A stretch of 64,000 bases of DNA from Cepaea nemoralis (lineage: Eukaryota; Mollusca; Gastropoda; Stylommatophora; Helicidae): the NCBI GenBank assembly GCA_014155875.1, contig JACEFZ010018319.1, positions 775,001 to 839,000 on the forward strand, read 5' to 3'. A program made the position numbers and the translations under genes. The notes beneath the pieces were generated by a model, which saw only the letters and a program-made list of their open reading frames with translations, made no database searches and was not told where the DNA came from. Positions 41,545 through 53,209 of this stretch are shown here, piece after piece (position 1 is the first letter of the stretch; the number at the start of each line of letters is the position of its first letter).

Positions 41545-43616
41545 CCCTATCACAATATTTCAAAATTATTCTCTTTATAGCCCTGGCTGGGATAGGTCTT
41601 TACCTGCCAACCCTCCTCCGTTTTCCCCGGACTCACTGTCACTCTTTCTTTCGACCTAAGGACCTATTTCCTGTCGTGTTCCTCTGGCTGATCCATATAT
41701 ATAACACAGTGCTCGTTGGAATAAGCTAAAACTTGATTTATTAAATCAATACAGGACAGCACAGAAAAACACCAAGGCAGGTAACACAGAAAGTTCTAAA
41801 CAGACACAACACAGATAAAGTTCAGGCACATGGCCTCAAGTAGCCATAGTCACAGACCCAGCTTCATATACTGTCCGATCTGTCCACATACATCTCACCG
41901 TGTGTGCAAGAATCTCCTTCCTTCCAGGTAATTGGTTGTACGTACAACAGCCTTCTGTAGAAGAAAACTTCCAAATTTCCATGGACCACAGTCTTTTTAG
42001 TAAACAAATGTTCCAGGGAAGTGGCATAATGTCAGGTAGAAAATAATGTCCTGGAGAATAGTTCTCATATAATAATGGGTGTGTCTGAGTGATTGGCGGG
42101 GTCCAGCCAATAATACAAAAGGACTCAATCCAAACGTATCGAGATGACTGGTGATGTGTCAGTACAGCTGATGGTCATTCTTTCAAGGTCAGCAGTGGCT
42201 CTATCTTGTAGAGATCATATTCTTAAAACAGGCATGGCCCAAACCTTGCCATGGCATAGTCATAACATGCTTTCTGCGTAGAGCCCTGTCGAGACCTTCA
42301 GCTCTGTTCATACTTTCAAAAGAAGGACCCTGGAAATGACAAACAATATTGAGCGACTGGGCGGACTCATGCATCACACAATCCTGAGGACCAATAGGGT
42401 CTCAGTTAATATATTTGACATATAGGATCTTTACCCAATGCATTATATACCATACCCAAATGAATGGGCCTGACCTGTCAGGTAGCCCCTGGATTGGCTA
42501 CGTCCGGGCTTGAGTAGACCTCCAGCTTTTGGATGTCAGGTTGTCCACCCTAGGAACGTTTTGTTTACAAGACACACTTTCCACACTCATACCAAGCCTT
42601 TATTATTATTGGGCACATTCATTTCCATGCTTTCCTCTCACTTGCAAACCATGCCTTTCTCACAACCAAGATCTTGTGGTGTGGTGCGCCTAGTAATCTG
42701 TGTCTTTCTCCCCGTTAAGTAAATATATTACAGTATTGGGGTTATATGGCACACCGTGTAGTTCCCCATTCCCAGCAAGAAAATGAAAGAAGATACTACT
42801 CCTCCCGGCCGCCGCTCTCGACTGAGCTGTCGCCCCAATGTACCGGCATTGCCCTGCACAAGCCATAGTGTAGATAAGTTCAGGTTCTCTCAGTGAGATA
42901 GAGGAGTCCATTATCCTCCCGACATCATCCTATCGAGTGACAGACGAAAGAGATAGTCCTGTGGCTAGCATCCCCTGGCTCAAGAAGATAGATTATAGAT
43001 TGGTGGACCCCATCCCCGTAGCTATCTAATGTGCCTATATTTAAAAGAGAGATGCTACTAAGTAACGGTAAGCCGTAGGAATCAAGATATCACTCGTCTA
43101 TCAGCTGCCAAGAACAAGCGATATCATTTGGTAACTACTTATTCTTCAGATGTGTTCCCTTGCCATGCCAAGATCAAGACGCGTAGCCAGATCGGCTAAC
43201 GGTCACCCCCTCCCAACATGGCAAGACTGCTGTTTTGCCATATACTCTCAGTCGTTAAGACAATAGATATTTATAGGCCAAGCTTTGCCTGGACCAACGA
43301 AAACCCAAGTTTACCTTTACACCACTTCAGTAGTATGTTGCATCTCTGTCGTAATCTTTAAATCACTTGACATGCTGCAACTATCAAACGGTAGGTGTTG
43401 GCACGGCCATCAATTGACCAGCAGCTGCACCAGTGCACATTTGACGCAAGGCGCTCCATCGGGTCTACCCGAAAGGAAAGACAAATATATACTCGCTCCA
43501 TGTAAAGATTGTGATATGAAGATAACCCAAAGAATCATCTTTCATGGAGATTTGAGCAAACAAGAGAACTGAGAGTTTCCGAAAGCCGTTTCCCCCTGTT
43601 TACCAAAAATAAAAGA

Positions 43617-43850
43617 ATGCATAAGGACATGGGCCACTGGCGTTTCGCTACAGCCGCAAGCAATGTAAATACAGAAGACCAAGAAATGGATGAAAAGTCA
43701 GAGTCTCATGGAAATAATAGTATGAAGGAAGATATTTTAAGTTCTCTTCGGGATAATGAGGACATTGAGGACATTGAGGACATTGATGTAGAGATGGCGC
43801 TTATAGAGAAAAATATAGCATTATTGAAGAGGTGGAGATATGGCAAATAG
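43617..43850 (+). other. 77-codon acidic open frame, unassigned
   Basis: Product rich in D/E with a short IEDIEDIED repeat encoded by a 9-bp tandem (GACATTGAG, about 43756-43785) and a basic C terminus. Codon use is A-rich like gag. It could be a small accessory ORF of the Ty3/gypsy element, but I recognise no family and length alone does not support it. Confidence 0.25.
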
Positions 43851-44684
43851 AATTATTAAGAAAGACTCTGCAGATGGCAGAAGATGAAATAATTGCTGAT
43901 TTAATGAGGCTTGGACATATAGCTGATTGTGTTAAGACTTTTATAATAATTGGTATAAAACAATAATTGTAGTTTACATTGCATATAAATGTTAAACTGG
44001 TTTTAGAATAGTGGAATAGGCATGACTTGTGTTATTGGTAGTGAATAGATATATATTACATTGGTCCGTACAAGAGACCAATGTTGTTTAGTTACAATAA
44101 GTAGTTAATTTTATTTGAATTTGATTATTATTTCATTATGTATATTTATTTTGAAAAATGTGGGGATATATGAAATCATTGTGAAAACCAAGTGGGGTGA
44201 CATTGTGTTATTTTGATTTGTCGTGATTATTTATGAATTGTGCATATTACCTTGTTTGTTAATTTTCATTTGCAAAAGTTATAATGATGTTACTTCTTAA
44301 GTTGTCCTGACTATGTTTAAAATAGTTTTTTCGTTTGGCGTTCAGTTGTGGGGAGTTAGAAATGGGTCCATGGGAGTTCTGGATGCAGAGTTACCTTCAG
44401 AAAAAGTGAGGCAACTTGAAGAAATGATCTTCATGGGGTAGTGAGAAACACATAGATTAAGAGCCATGGAGGTATATAGTTGACATTGGAAATGGCTGCG
44501 GCTGTCAGCAAAGAGGGGAATAAAACATGGACTGAGAGCCATGGAGAGTGGATTAAGTAGGCAAGAAAAAAAGGGTTTTGTTCTAAATTATGATTGGTTA
44601 TCATGTTTAATCGTTGTGCAATGTTAAATATTAAATTGTTAGAACTTGTTAGAAAAATAAGTATCAGTTGCTCGCTCTGAGTAA

Positions 44685-44800
44685 AGACAGCGTTAATAGA
44701 AACACATGGATGTGGGGGATAAAATAGGAGCTGCATGAGACAGCGTTAATAGAAACACATGGATGTGGGGGATAAAATAGGAGCTGCATGAGACAGCGTT
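44685..44800 (+). repeat. 53-bp tandem duplication
   Basis: AGACAGCGTTAATAGAAACA and the following 33 bases occur at 44685 and again at 44738 without change. A third, degenerate start lies at 44791. It sits about 1 kb upstream of the 3' LTR. Confidence 0.9.
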
Positions 44801-45703
44801 AAAATTGGGGTTAAAATGGGAGCTGTATTGGACAGCGTTGGGAGCAGAGTGGTTTAACTCAAAGAGGAGGCGACTATACTTATCAGCACAAAAGAAACAT
44901 ATTAGGAATAAGTATATTTTTGAGGGAACATGGAGATTGAGAAGGTGTGTTACAGATAGAAAGTGCAGTCATATATTGCTGGCTGTAGTTGGCAGCGCAA
45001 ATAATACAGGTTGGAAAGTAGAATAATATGTTTAATACTGAGTGTAGAAGGCTGGAGTTTTTTTTTAGATCGATGTAACTTTTGACAACAGCATTTATTA
45101 TTGACAAAAATGAAGATTATGTGATTGGGTTTTTGAAAACTTTATTTTATAAAGTTTTGAAAGTGCATGGGAGGATAAATGTGATAAGTGTAACTACTTT
45201 TTACTACTCTTCGGTGCGCACCAACCACTTTCCTGTCTTTCTTTCCTGTCTATCTTGTGTTGTTAATGTTAGTGAGAGTATGATAGCTTGAATCTTCAAT
45301 TTTTTGTTAATCATAATTTAGATCGACATTTTATGAAGCGGGTTGCTTTGTGAATGAATATTATACGATGAGATTTTGGTGATATAGACTTACGATATGT
45401 AAATAATGTATGTGAATATTATAATGAAGAAGAAGTGTGGAGTAGGGCAGTGGTGGATGGCTATGAGATGAATTGTGGGGATAGAGAGAGGTGTGTAATG
45501 AATAAGAGGTCCAGGTTAGAGTTAGAGGTAGGTTCAGATTACTTAGTACGGGATAGGTAAGCGGATTGCTTATGATTTATAGAAACGAAGAAGAAGTAAC
45601 TTTAATTTTTGTGGGTTAAGTATCTGGGGGCATGGATTTGGGGGTAATTGAGTTGTGGAATTAAGACTTTTCGGGGAAAAGTCTTCTTAGGGTAAGAAGG
45701 TAA

Positions 45704-46008
45704 TATAACAGTGTAGGCTGTTATACGGGGTTTAGTTAGATGGCACGCACGCTGTGCAAGGAGAAAGAGATAGGTAAAGCTGATGCACGAAGGAGCACTA
45801 TAGTTAGGGATTTGGGGACGCTCACGTGCTGACGTAGGGAAAAACGGGGCTTAGTGACAACTCAGCTGCCGAACCAACAACATGCTTTTATAGTTGCTTT
45901 CTACAATGTTTATATTATAGAAACTTCTTTAATTAAACTGATATTTATAGACATCGATGATTTGTCTTCATATCTTCCGTTGCTGTCGAGTCGAGTCACA
46001 CTGCAATA
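45704..46008 (+). repeat. 3' LTR of the Ty3/gypsy element
   Basis: Matches 35135-35438 with about nine substitutions and one extra base near 45726. It is preceded by purine-rich AGGGTAAGAAGGTAA (45689-45703), a plausible polypurine tract. The terminal hairpin is conserved. Confidence 0.9.
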
Positions 46009-46445
46009 GGTGTTGTACAAACAGAGTATCATATGTTGATGTCATACAGAGAGTATCATATGTTGATGTCATACAGAGAGTATCATATGTTGGTGTTATA
46101 CAGAGAGTATCATATGTTGGTGTTATACAGAGAGTATCATATTTTTGTGTTGTACAGAGAGTATCATATGTTGGATATTGTACAGAGAGTATCATATGTT
46201 GATTTTGTACGGAGAGTCTCATATGTTGGTGTTGTACAGAGAGTATCATATGTTGGTGTTGTACGGAGAGTATGATATGTTGGTGTTATACAGAGAGTAT
46301 CATATGTTGGTGTTGCACAGAGAGTATCATATGTTGGTGTTATACAGAGAGTATCATATGTTGGTGTTGTACAGAGTATCATATGTTGGTATTGTACAGA
46401 GAGTATCATATGTTTGTGTTGTACGGAGAGTATCATATGTTCAAG
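46009..46445. repeat. 27-bp minisatellite, right part
   Basis: Continuation of the array at 34685-35134 after the inserted Ty3/gypsy element, with slightly more variant units (GTTGATGTC, GTTGATTTTG). Open frames of 80-107 codons are repeat read-through. Confidence 0.95.
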
Positions 46446-46475
46446 TTATATCGTATCGGGACAATTAACTCGCCA

Positions 46476-46740
46476 GTGGTCAGCATGGCCGAATGGATAA
46501 GAACACGTGTTCTTGAACATCCGATATGCTGATGCTGAGGTAAAGGGGTTCAACCCCTAGACCGGAGAGCTGAACTAAACTATTGACTTCTCGTTCTTGT
46601 CATGGCGATGTAAATTACAAGTACCAGATGGCGAAGGACACTGGTAATAGGCAAAGCTAATCGGCACGCAAACATTCAGTCCAGTGCTACTAAAAGTAGT
46701 GAGTATGGACTACACTTTAATTCAAAGCGAGTAAGCTTTA
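46476..46740 (+). mobile_element. SINE family A, full length
   Basis: The best-preserved head in the family: GTGGTCAGCATGGCCGAATG GATAAG as A box region (46476-46501) and GGTTCAACCCC as B box (46547-46557). The body follows (GATGTAAATTACAAGTACC, CACTGGTAATAGGCAAAGC) and ends TTTAATTCAAAGCGAG. It lies just past the 27-bp minisatellite. Confidence 0.9.
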
Positions 46741-47339
46741 ATAAACAAAAGTAGAAGAGAAAAAAACAATATCTCGCCTCCTCTCAAGGACCAGTACGTG
46801 TGATGGTACAAATCCTCGTATTGGATAATCACGACCAACCTCTATATCTAAAGTCAGCTCCACCAGGTGGACGCGCCTAGTAATAGAACAACGCCCCCCC
46901 CCCCCCTTCCTCCTCCCCATTCCACGTAAATGCATAACAGTCTTACTATATGATCAAATCCAGGGCCTGTCAAATATAACTTTAGAACCACTGCAGTTGA
47001 AATAAGTCAATAACTTAGTACAATTCGATCCATCTCATGTTCCGTAGACTGGTCTCATTACTGATAACAAGAATATTCTATGTGACTGATCGTATCTACA
47101 CACGACGGATTTTCCTATCTAACCATTCTATCAAAGATGATTCATCAGCCAATCTGGCTTGTAAACAGTGGGGAATCGGTATACGATATTTAATGACAGC
47201 ATTAGATGTTTTAGTTGATATGATTTGAATAAAACGCAAGCGTATATTTATGGATCACCCTGTTATTACAGTCAACATTTATGCATCTGGTTTGGTGTAA
47301 AGAGGGTATATTTTTATCTTAAAGACAAGAGGTACTGTA
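46741..47339. other. No gene seen; C15 tract
   Basis: Holds a poly-C tract at about 46893-46907 and otherwise AT-rich unique sequence. No supported coding region. Confidence 0.45.
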
Positions 47340-47620
47340 TTTAAAAAGATAAAATTAAGTTACATGATACAACTGTTACACATAATTGCCGCTCCGTGGT
47401 GAAGGAGTTGTGAACACAGTTCCCAATATCACACACTACGTTCGAGACACAGCTGCGGGCGATATGGAACAAGGCTTCATTGCGCTGATTTTCATAGTGT
47501 GAGTCCCGCTCGTTCAGAAGACAATGGCAAACTACTGAACGTAAATCTGCCAAGAAATCACAGTCAAAAATGCTGTGGATGACTACGACGTCCTGTAAAA
47601 CCTATGTAATAGTAGTGAAT
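47340..47620 (+). mobile_element. SINE family B, plus-strand copy
   Basis: Head CCGCTCCGTGGTGAAGGAGT (A box region) and ACGTTCGAGACAC (B box, about 47438-47450). The body AATGGCAAACTACTGAACGT and CATCCACAGCA/AGGACGTCG-type end are seen inverted relative to the copies at 7480 and 25600. Confidence 0.7.
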
Positions 47621-47934
47621 GTGTATTCTAGTTACTCTCTATGGCAACTGGGTTGGTGTGTGTGGTTGACAATGAAATACCTCAAACGCGTGGAGTGATC
47701 ATTGCAAAAGGCCTAGGCCCGTCAAGTCAGTTCTGTGCTGAATCATGAGCTGGTTACATTTTACTTGATAGAGTGACGAAGGATAATATATCGCCACATG
47801 TGATTCCCCCAGTTTTACAGAAGGAGGATATATCGCCATCCAAGGGTTATCGTATTATTTGTTTTGTTTCTTTGTATCTTCTTGTCATTTCCATTCTCGG
47901 TTAAAGGAAATTAACATTATAAAAAAATGTCAAA

Positions 47935-48175
47935 TAAAACAAACAATAAATGTCATCTACTATCTATAGTACCTTGCGGTGTAGGACAGTGGGATCTTGA
48001 GCCTGGGGAATTAATGCCGCATGGAGAGTGCAGTCGCAGCGAACTGTGCAGGTTAGGTTTTCTTTTTACCCAGACAGAAACAAATCCACACCTTACTAAA
48101 GAGTCGAACCTGGGTCTTCCTAAGGAGAAATCGGCATTCTTAGGCATTCGGCCAGCCACTCCTCTATAATAATTA
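47935..48175 (-). mobile_element. tRNA-derived SINE, third family
   Basis: On the minus strand the head reads GGAGTGGCTGGCCGAATGCC with CCCAGGTTCGACTC as B box (48101-48114 on plus). This is a good A-box/B-box pair about 40 bp apart. The body differs from families A and B. Only one copy was recognised in the window. Confidence 0.65.
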
Positions 48176-48289
48176 TTTCATATTATAATAAAATCATTAT
48201 AATACTTGTTCGTTTCATTGTACTCCATGTTTGGTCCAGACCCACGTTTTGATTGGCGCTGAATCAGTTAATATGGCTCTTCGCAGAAG

Positions 48290-48530
48290 CGCAATTCGAG
48301 CACAGGTCCTAGAAACCCTAATGCCGTATGAGCTGGCAGTGGGGAAGGGAATCTCTGCAACACAAGTTTCCGTGGCGATGGAAATTTGAGACCGGGTCGG
48401 ATAACATCTCTACACCAACTTCACTCTGAGAGGCACAAGGCATTTCCGGGGATCAGGCCAGCTGATCTCCAAAACATCCGTCTTAGACGTTAAAGATCCC
48501 AGTCTTCTAGTCAACCAACCATTCTTTTCA
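48290..48530 (+). repeat. Dispersed repeat D, copy 3
   Basis: ACATCTCTACACCAACTTCA, CAGTCTTCTAG and surrounding spacing resemble 22450-22570. Similarity is moderate. Confidence 0.4.
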
Positions 48531-48599
48531 GTATATTCCAGGAGTTTAACAAGACATGCTAAATACCACACTCCACATACACACATAAAAGTATGAGGG

Positions 48600-48658
48600 T
48601 ATGATGATGGTGCTGATGATGATGATGATGATATTCCTGGCAGTGATGGTGATAATAT

Positions 48659-48689
<31 letters not shown>

Positions 48690-49861
48690 ATAATGGTGGT
48701 AGTAGTGGTGATAATATTGGTGATAATATTGGTGATGATTACGATGACTATGGTGGTGGAGGTAGTGATTGTGATGATGATGAATGTGGTGACCGTGTTG
48801 GTGATGATGATAATGGTGGTGTGGGTGATGATAATTGTGATGGTGTGGGTGATGATAATTGTAGAGATGTAGATGATGACAATGGTGGTGGTGTGGGTAA
48901 TGATAATTATAGTGATGTGGATGATGACATTAGTGGTGGAGTGGGTAATGATAATTGTGGTGGTTTGGTTGATGATAATGTTGGTGGTATGGGTGATGAT
49001 AATTGTAGAGATGTGGATGATGATAATTGTGGTGGTGTGGGTGCTGATAATTTTGGTGGTGTGGGTGATGATAATTGTAGTGATGTGGATGACGACAATG
49101 GTGGCGGTATGGGTAATGATTATTGTGGTGGTGTGGGTGATGATAATTGTAGTGGTGTGGATGATGACAATGGTGGTGGTGTGGGTAATGATAATTGTGG
49201 TGGTATGGGTGATGATAATTGTAGTGATGTGGATGATGATAATTGTGGTGGTGTGGGTGATGATAATTGTAGTGGTGTGGGTGATGATAATTGTGGTGGT
49301 GTGGGTGATGATAATGTTGATGTTATGGGTGATGATAATTGTAGTGATGTAGATGATGATAATTGTTGGGATTTGGATGATGATAATTGTGGTGGTGTGT
49401 GTGATGATAATTGTAGTGATATGGATGATGATAATTGTGGTGGTGTGGGTGATGATAATTGTGGTGGTGTGGGTGATGATAATTGTAGTGATGTGGATGA
49501 TGATAATTGTGGTGGTGTGGGTGATGATAATTGTGGTGGTGTGGGTGATGATAATTGTAGTGGTGTGGATGATGATAATTGTGGTGGTGTGGGTGATGAT
49601 AATTGTAGTGATGTGGATGATGATAATTGTGGTGGTGTGGGTGATGATAATTGTGGTGGTGTGGGTGATGATAATTGTAGTGATGTGGATGATGACAATG
49701 GTGGTGGTATGGGTAATGATAATTGTGGTGGTATGGGTGATGATAATTGTAGTGATGTGGATGATGAAAACGGTGGTGGTGTGGGTGATAATAATGGTGG
49801 TGGTGTGGATGACGATAATGGTGTTAGTGTAGATGATGATAATTGTGGTGGTGTGGGTGAT
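48600..49861. repeat. 24-bp minisatellite (GATGATAATTGTGGTGGTGTGGGT)
   Basis: A GATGATGAT-type start grades into about 45 copies of a 24-bp unit: GATGATAATTGTGGTGGTGT plus GGGT. Alternating variants are GTAGTGATGTGGAT and GTGGTGGTGTGGGT. Since 24 is divisible by 3, all plus frames stay open, including a 383-codon frame of GDDNCGGV-type octapeptides (48821-49972), and the minus strand is also open. Openness in several frames argues against coding. Confidence 0.9.
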
Positions 49862-50168
49862 GAACGAACGAACGAACGAAACTTTATTTTCAAAGGGTTA
49901 ATAATTGGGGAATCTGCCCCGGCTTCCATTCTTCCATTCTTCTCTATTTATCTCATACATTATTTCATTTAACATCACTTATATAGCTCATCTTCGACAA
50001 CAAAAGAATAATAAGCATTGAAACGCATGAGAAAAAAATCAAGAATACATGACTCACTAGGGCAATGTTTAACACGGGCATTATAAATACCTAAGGAAGG
50101 TGTAACGTGCCATACATATGGGAATGTTTATTGGCTGGTTATCGTTTGAGATAATTTTCCATTATTAC

Positions 50169-50192
<24 letters not shown>

Positions 50193-50199
<7 letters not shown>

Positions 50200-51717
50200 T
50201 GTATTTTGAGGGCGGGGGGGGGGGGGGGGGGGGGAGGGGGGGGTGGTGGCATGTAGTCTGTAATGAGGTAGCGTTCAAACAGGTTGCGATTGTATGTATA
50301 ATGATTGGTGGGGCATTTGATTTCTTGTGGAAGATTGTTCCACAACTGAGCGGCAGAGTATGCTAAGCTTGTTTTATATAAGTCTTTTCTTGGTGTAGGG
50401 ACATGAAGTATATTTAGTCGTTCGCTATGTCTTGCGTTATATTTGAACAATGGCCAAAGGTAGCTTGGAGCATTTTGAAATAGGATTTTGTGAACTAGTT
50501 TAGCCTTATTAAAAAGTAAGCGTTTGTGGGCTGGCAGTAACTGAAGACGTTCATGTAGGTTAGAATTGTCGGTAAGCTTTTCACCATTACTTAAACACAC
50601 TGCCCTTTTCTGGAGTGTATAAAGGCGTTTTGTTATTGATGTGTAGCATCCATTCCAGATTGTGGAGCAATAGTTAATAAGTGTTTGTAAGTAGGAAGTA
50701 TAGAATATCTTTCTTGTGTTTTCGTCAAGGAAATGTTTAATTTTAGCAAGTTGGTATACTTTTTCGACTATTTGTTTAATGAGAGAATGAACATGGGAAT
50801 TAAAGATTAGATTTTGATCTATGATAAGATCCAGTGCCTTGTGCTCGGTTACACTTTCTGCAGGCGTGTTACCAATGTGCAGCTGAAGAGTTCTCTGTGA
50901 GTGTAGAGTGTGAAGTATTTGCCTGGTTGCTATTAACATAGATTTTGTTTTAGAAATGTTAATGTGCATGCGGTTTGCACGACACCAGTTAACTACACTA
51001 TTTATTTCCTGTTGCAAGGATAATTCTAGCACATTACAATTAACAGCGTTAGTATATACTGTGCCGTCGTCTGCAAATAGATAATAAGACGACGCAAGAT
51101 ATAAGAGAAGATCATTTATATAAATGGCAAAACACAGAGATCCAAGTATAATCACCTGAAATACTCCAATATTAATGGTAATGGTTTGAGATAAAGATTT
51201 ATTGTGTGATGCTACTTGTTTTCTGTTTAATAAAAATGATTTCATTAATGTCACGATATTAAAGCTTACTTTCATTATTTCTAGTTTTTTTCTTTTTTTT
51301 TTAAATTAGAATAGTATGATATATCATATCGAATGCTTTTCTAATATCTCTATTTAAAAAAAAAAAACGCTGCACAGAGAGTATTATTGTTAATATTTTG
51401 ATGCTAGTTTTCTATCATGTTTGTTAGGGTGGTATGACAAGAATATTTTGACCGAAAACCTGACTGACTTTCAACTATTAGTTTGTGGCGAACTAAGTGT
51501 TCTAGTGTTGTTTTGTGAATGTGCTTTACTAGCGGTTTTGGGTAGTGAGGATAATCTGGAAATTGGCCTATATTGACTCATAAGGCGATCGTCTAATGAA
51601 CCAGCTTTTAAATGAGGATACATCTTAGCGATTTTAAAGGCTGATGGGAAGTTTGTCCTTTGTTTGTCAAGTTATTAATTGCTTTCCATATATCTTTAGT
51701 GTTGGATTTATCTATTA
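50193..51717 (-). pseudogene. LINE ORF2: reverse transcriptase and C terminus
   Basis: Upstream of 51275 the blocks YRPIS-like and ESQSGFRSKYS are readable in shifted frames. The frame 51275-50193 carries a worn GVPQGS-like block and the catalytic FADDGTVY (51066-51077), then a long C-terminal helix-rich region ending RNLFERYLI. The final proline run in this frame is only the poly-G tract at 50213-50241 read on the minus strand. The catalytic Asp pair is retained but the GVPQGS block is damaged. Confidence 0.75.
50213..50243. repeat. Poly-G tract in the LINE 3' region
   Basis: A G run of more than 25 bases with one A and one T, preceded by a (TTTA)n run at 50170-50200. Confidence 0.95.
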
Positions 51718-51963
51718 TTAACTTTTTAAAATAGTTTTCTTTTTATTTCGAATAACATATTGAACTTTGTTTCTCAAACTACGGTACGTGGTTAGATCTC
51801 TATTTTCATGTACCCTGTCCCAGTCTCTCATTATTTCAACTACCTCCTGTGTGATCCACGGGGGCTTAGTGTAATGTTTAACTCGAGCTTCCTTAAATGG
51901 AACATGCTTATCAAATACACTTAGAAAGGTCTTAAACCAGTGGTAAAGAGCATCGTATGGCAT
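51718..51963 (-). pseudogene. LINE ORF2: endonuclease-RT linker
   Basis: Contains FDKHVPFKEARVKHYTKPPW, the block that precedes the RT domain in CR1/L2-type ORF2 proteins, with WIT and an R-x-R-N-K-V segment. It is a different frame from the RT piece at 50193-51275. Confidence 0.7.
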
Positions 51964-52099
51964 AGGAAGCTGGTAAATATAGTCTCTAAATTAGTTTAAC
52001 AAGTCTTATAAAACGATATCGTGATTGAATTTTTTATAATTTATATATTTTATACTTATGTATTTGTGTTTCGGAGTTTTGGTGCCTCTTTTCAACCAT

Positions 52100-52761
52100 G
52101 TGCAACATACTGGGTAGTGATCGCTCATTGCATTAATAGGTACAGTACATTCTGTGATGTTGTCAGCACATGTAGTATAAATGTGATCTATTAGTGTTGC
52201 AGACGAATTTTTTATTCTAGTGGCTTGTTTGACTAACTGTTGGAAACTATATGACTCTACTATGTTTCCCTATGTTGTGTTTGATTTGTTAGTGTCTATG
52301 TTGAAGTCACCTAGCAAAATTATTTCTCTCGCATTACTAAAAACTGCATCCATCATCATGGTGAAATTTTCATACCAGATATTTCCTGCACTGGGATTTC
52401 GATAAAGATAGCTAATTACAAATGGTAAGCGATTTTAAAGTTTAACCTCAAGCCATACACACTCAATCTCACAGGTTTCAAAATCTAGCCTGCGGAGGAC
52501 GTTAAGCGACTTAGAAATATAAACTGCAATACCCGTCTCTTTTTTCTGATAAGGATCTCGTATAATAGCATTAAAACCTCTGATGGCGATGTCATCATCT
52601 GAGATATTACCATTTAATCGACATTCGCTAACGCTGAACATGTGAAAATTTTGATTAAGTATAAGTGATAGTTCGGGCAGCTTCCCTAATAGATGGCAGA
52701 TATTTAAATGCCCGACTCTGAGCCCATCTTTACTGAGCAAGTGTTCGTACTTATTAGACAT
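52100..52761 (-). pseudogene. LINE ORF2: apurinic-type endonuclease
   Basis: Starts at the ATG at 52761. LRVGHLNICHL near residue 15 is the usual first block. VSECRLNG near 45-50 holds the Glu equivalent of the SETxL motif. Then GFNAIIRDP and GIAVYISKSL follow. The frame breaks at about 52435. Further endonuclease blocks are readable but scattered to about 52100. It nicked target DNA to prime reverse transcription. Confidence 0.7.
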
Positions 52762-53209
52762 TTCAACAACGCGTAATCATACAGTTTTAAAAACACACAT
52801 TGCATACCACTTACGTCCCTTATTACAATACACACTAAAAATGCAGAGAAACAGTAATATCTCTGTCAATATACAAACCTACATATACTTATCAGTAAGG
52901 ATGAACATTGAAGACCCCCTCACTCACAGTATAAACATGAAAAAATTATAAAAGATGTGCAATTAAGAATCAATTAATGTAACGTCAATTCCAGTCAATG
53001 TCTGTAGTCACGTACAACCTATTACGTTACTATATAAAACATTAACCAAATATGCACATAAACGTTCTAGGAGAGGCTCGTTCTTGTACCGAGATCCGGT
53101 GTATCTTTGTGAAGAATTGCTAGTAAATATCATGTTGTTTTGGTCGTTGGTACAGCGACATCATAAGTACCTGACGAAGTGAAGCTTGACTAAAACGTGT
53201 GAGGTATAA

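Larger units (their letters stand above)
41545..45703 (+). other. Long non-coding 3' region of the Ty3/gypsy element
   Basis: The first part (about 41560-43570) has balanced composition unlike the A-rich sense strand of the element and may be a nested insertion; I found no clean boundary or duplication. The second part (about 43580-45703) returns to the A/G-rich composition of gag-pol. No envelope-like ORF with signal peptide and transmembrane segment is visible. A 53-bp direct repeat lies at 44685-44800. Confidence 0.55.
35135..46008 (+). mobile_element. Ty3/gypsy LTR retrotransposon (10.87 kb)
   Basis: Two LTRs of about 304 bp flank gag, protease, RT, RNase H and integrase in the order RT-RNaseH-IN, which defines the Ty3/gypsy (Metaviridae) group. 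The flanking GGTG (35131-35134 and 46009-46012) is a 4-bp target duplication within the 27-bp minisatellite. The LTRs differ at about nine substitutions and one indel, roughly 3 percent. Pol is interrupted by one in-frame stop and two frameshifts. The 4.16 kb between the integrase ORF and the 3' LTR is unusually long and carries no recognisable env. Confidence 0.95.

Noticed and set aside
43285..43572. A 95-codon frame after integrase as a possible env
   Set aside because: It has one weak hydrophobic segment, no convincing signal peptide, no glycoprotein features and composition unlike the rest of the element.
53165..53205. CCTGACGAAGTGAAGCTTGA followed by AAAACGTG, another hammerhead-like string
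   Set aside because: The GAAA core is AAAA, the cleavage position would be G, and flanks do not form helix I. It is treated as chance within the LINE ORF1 tail region.
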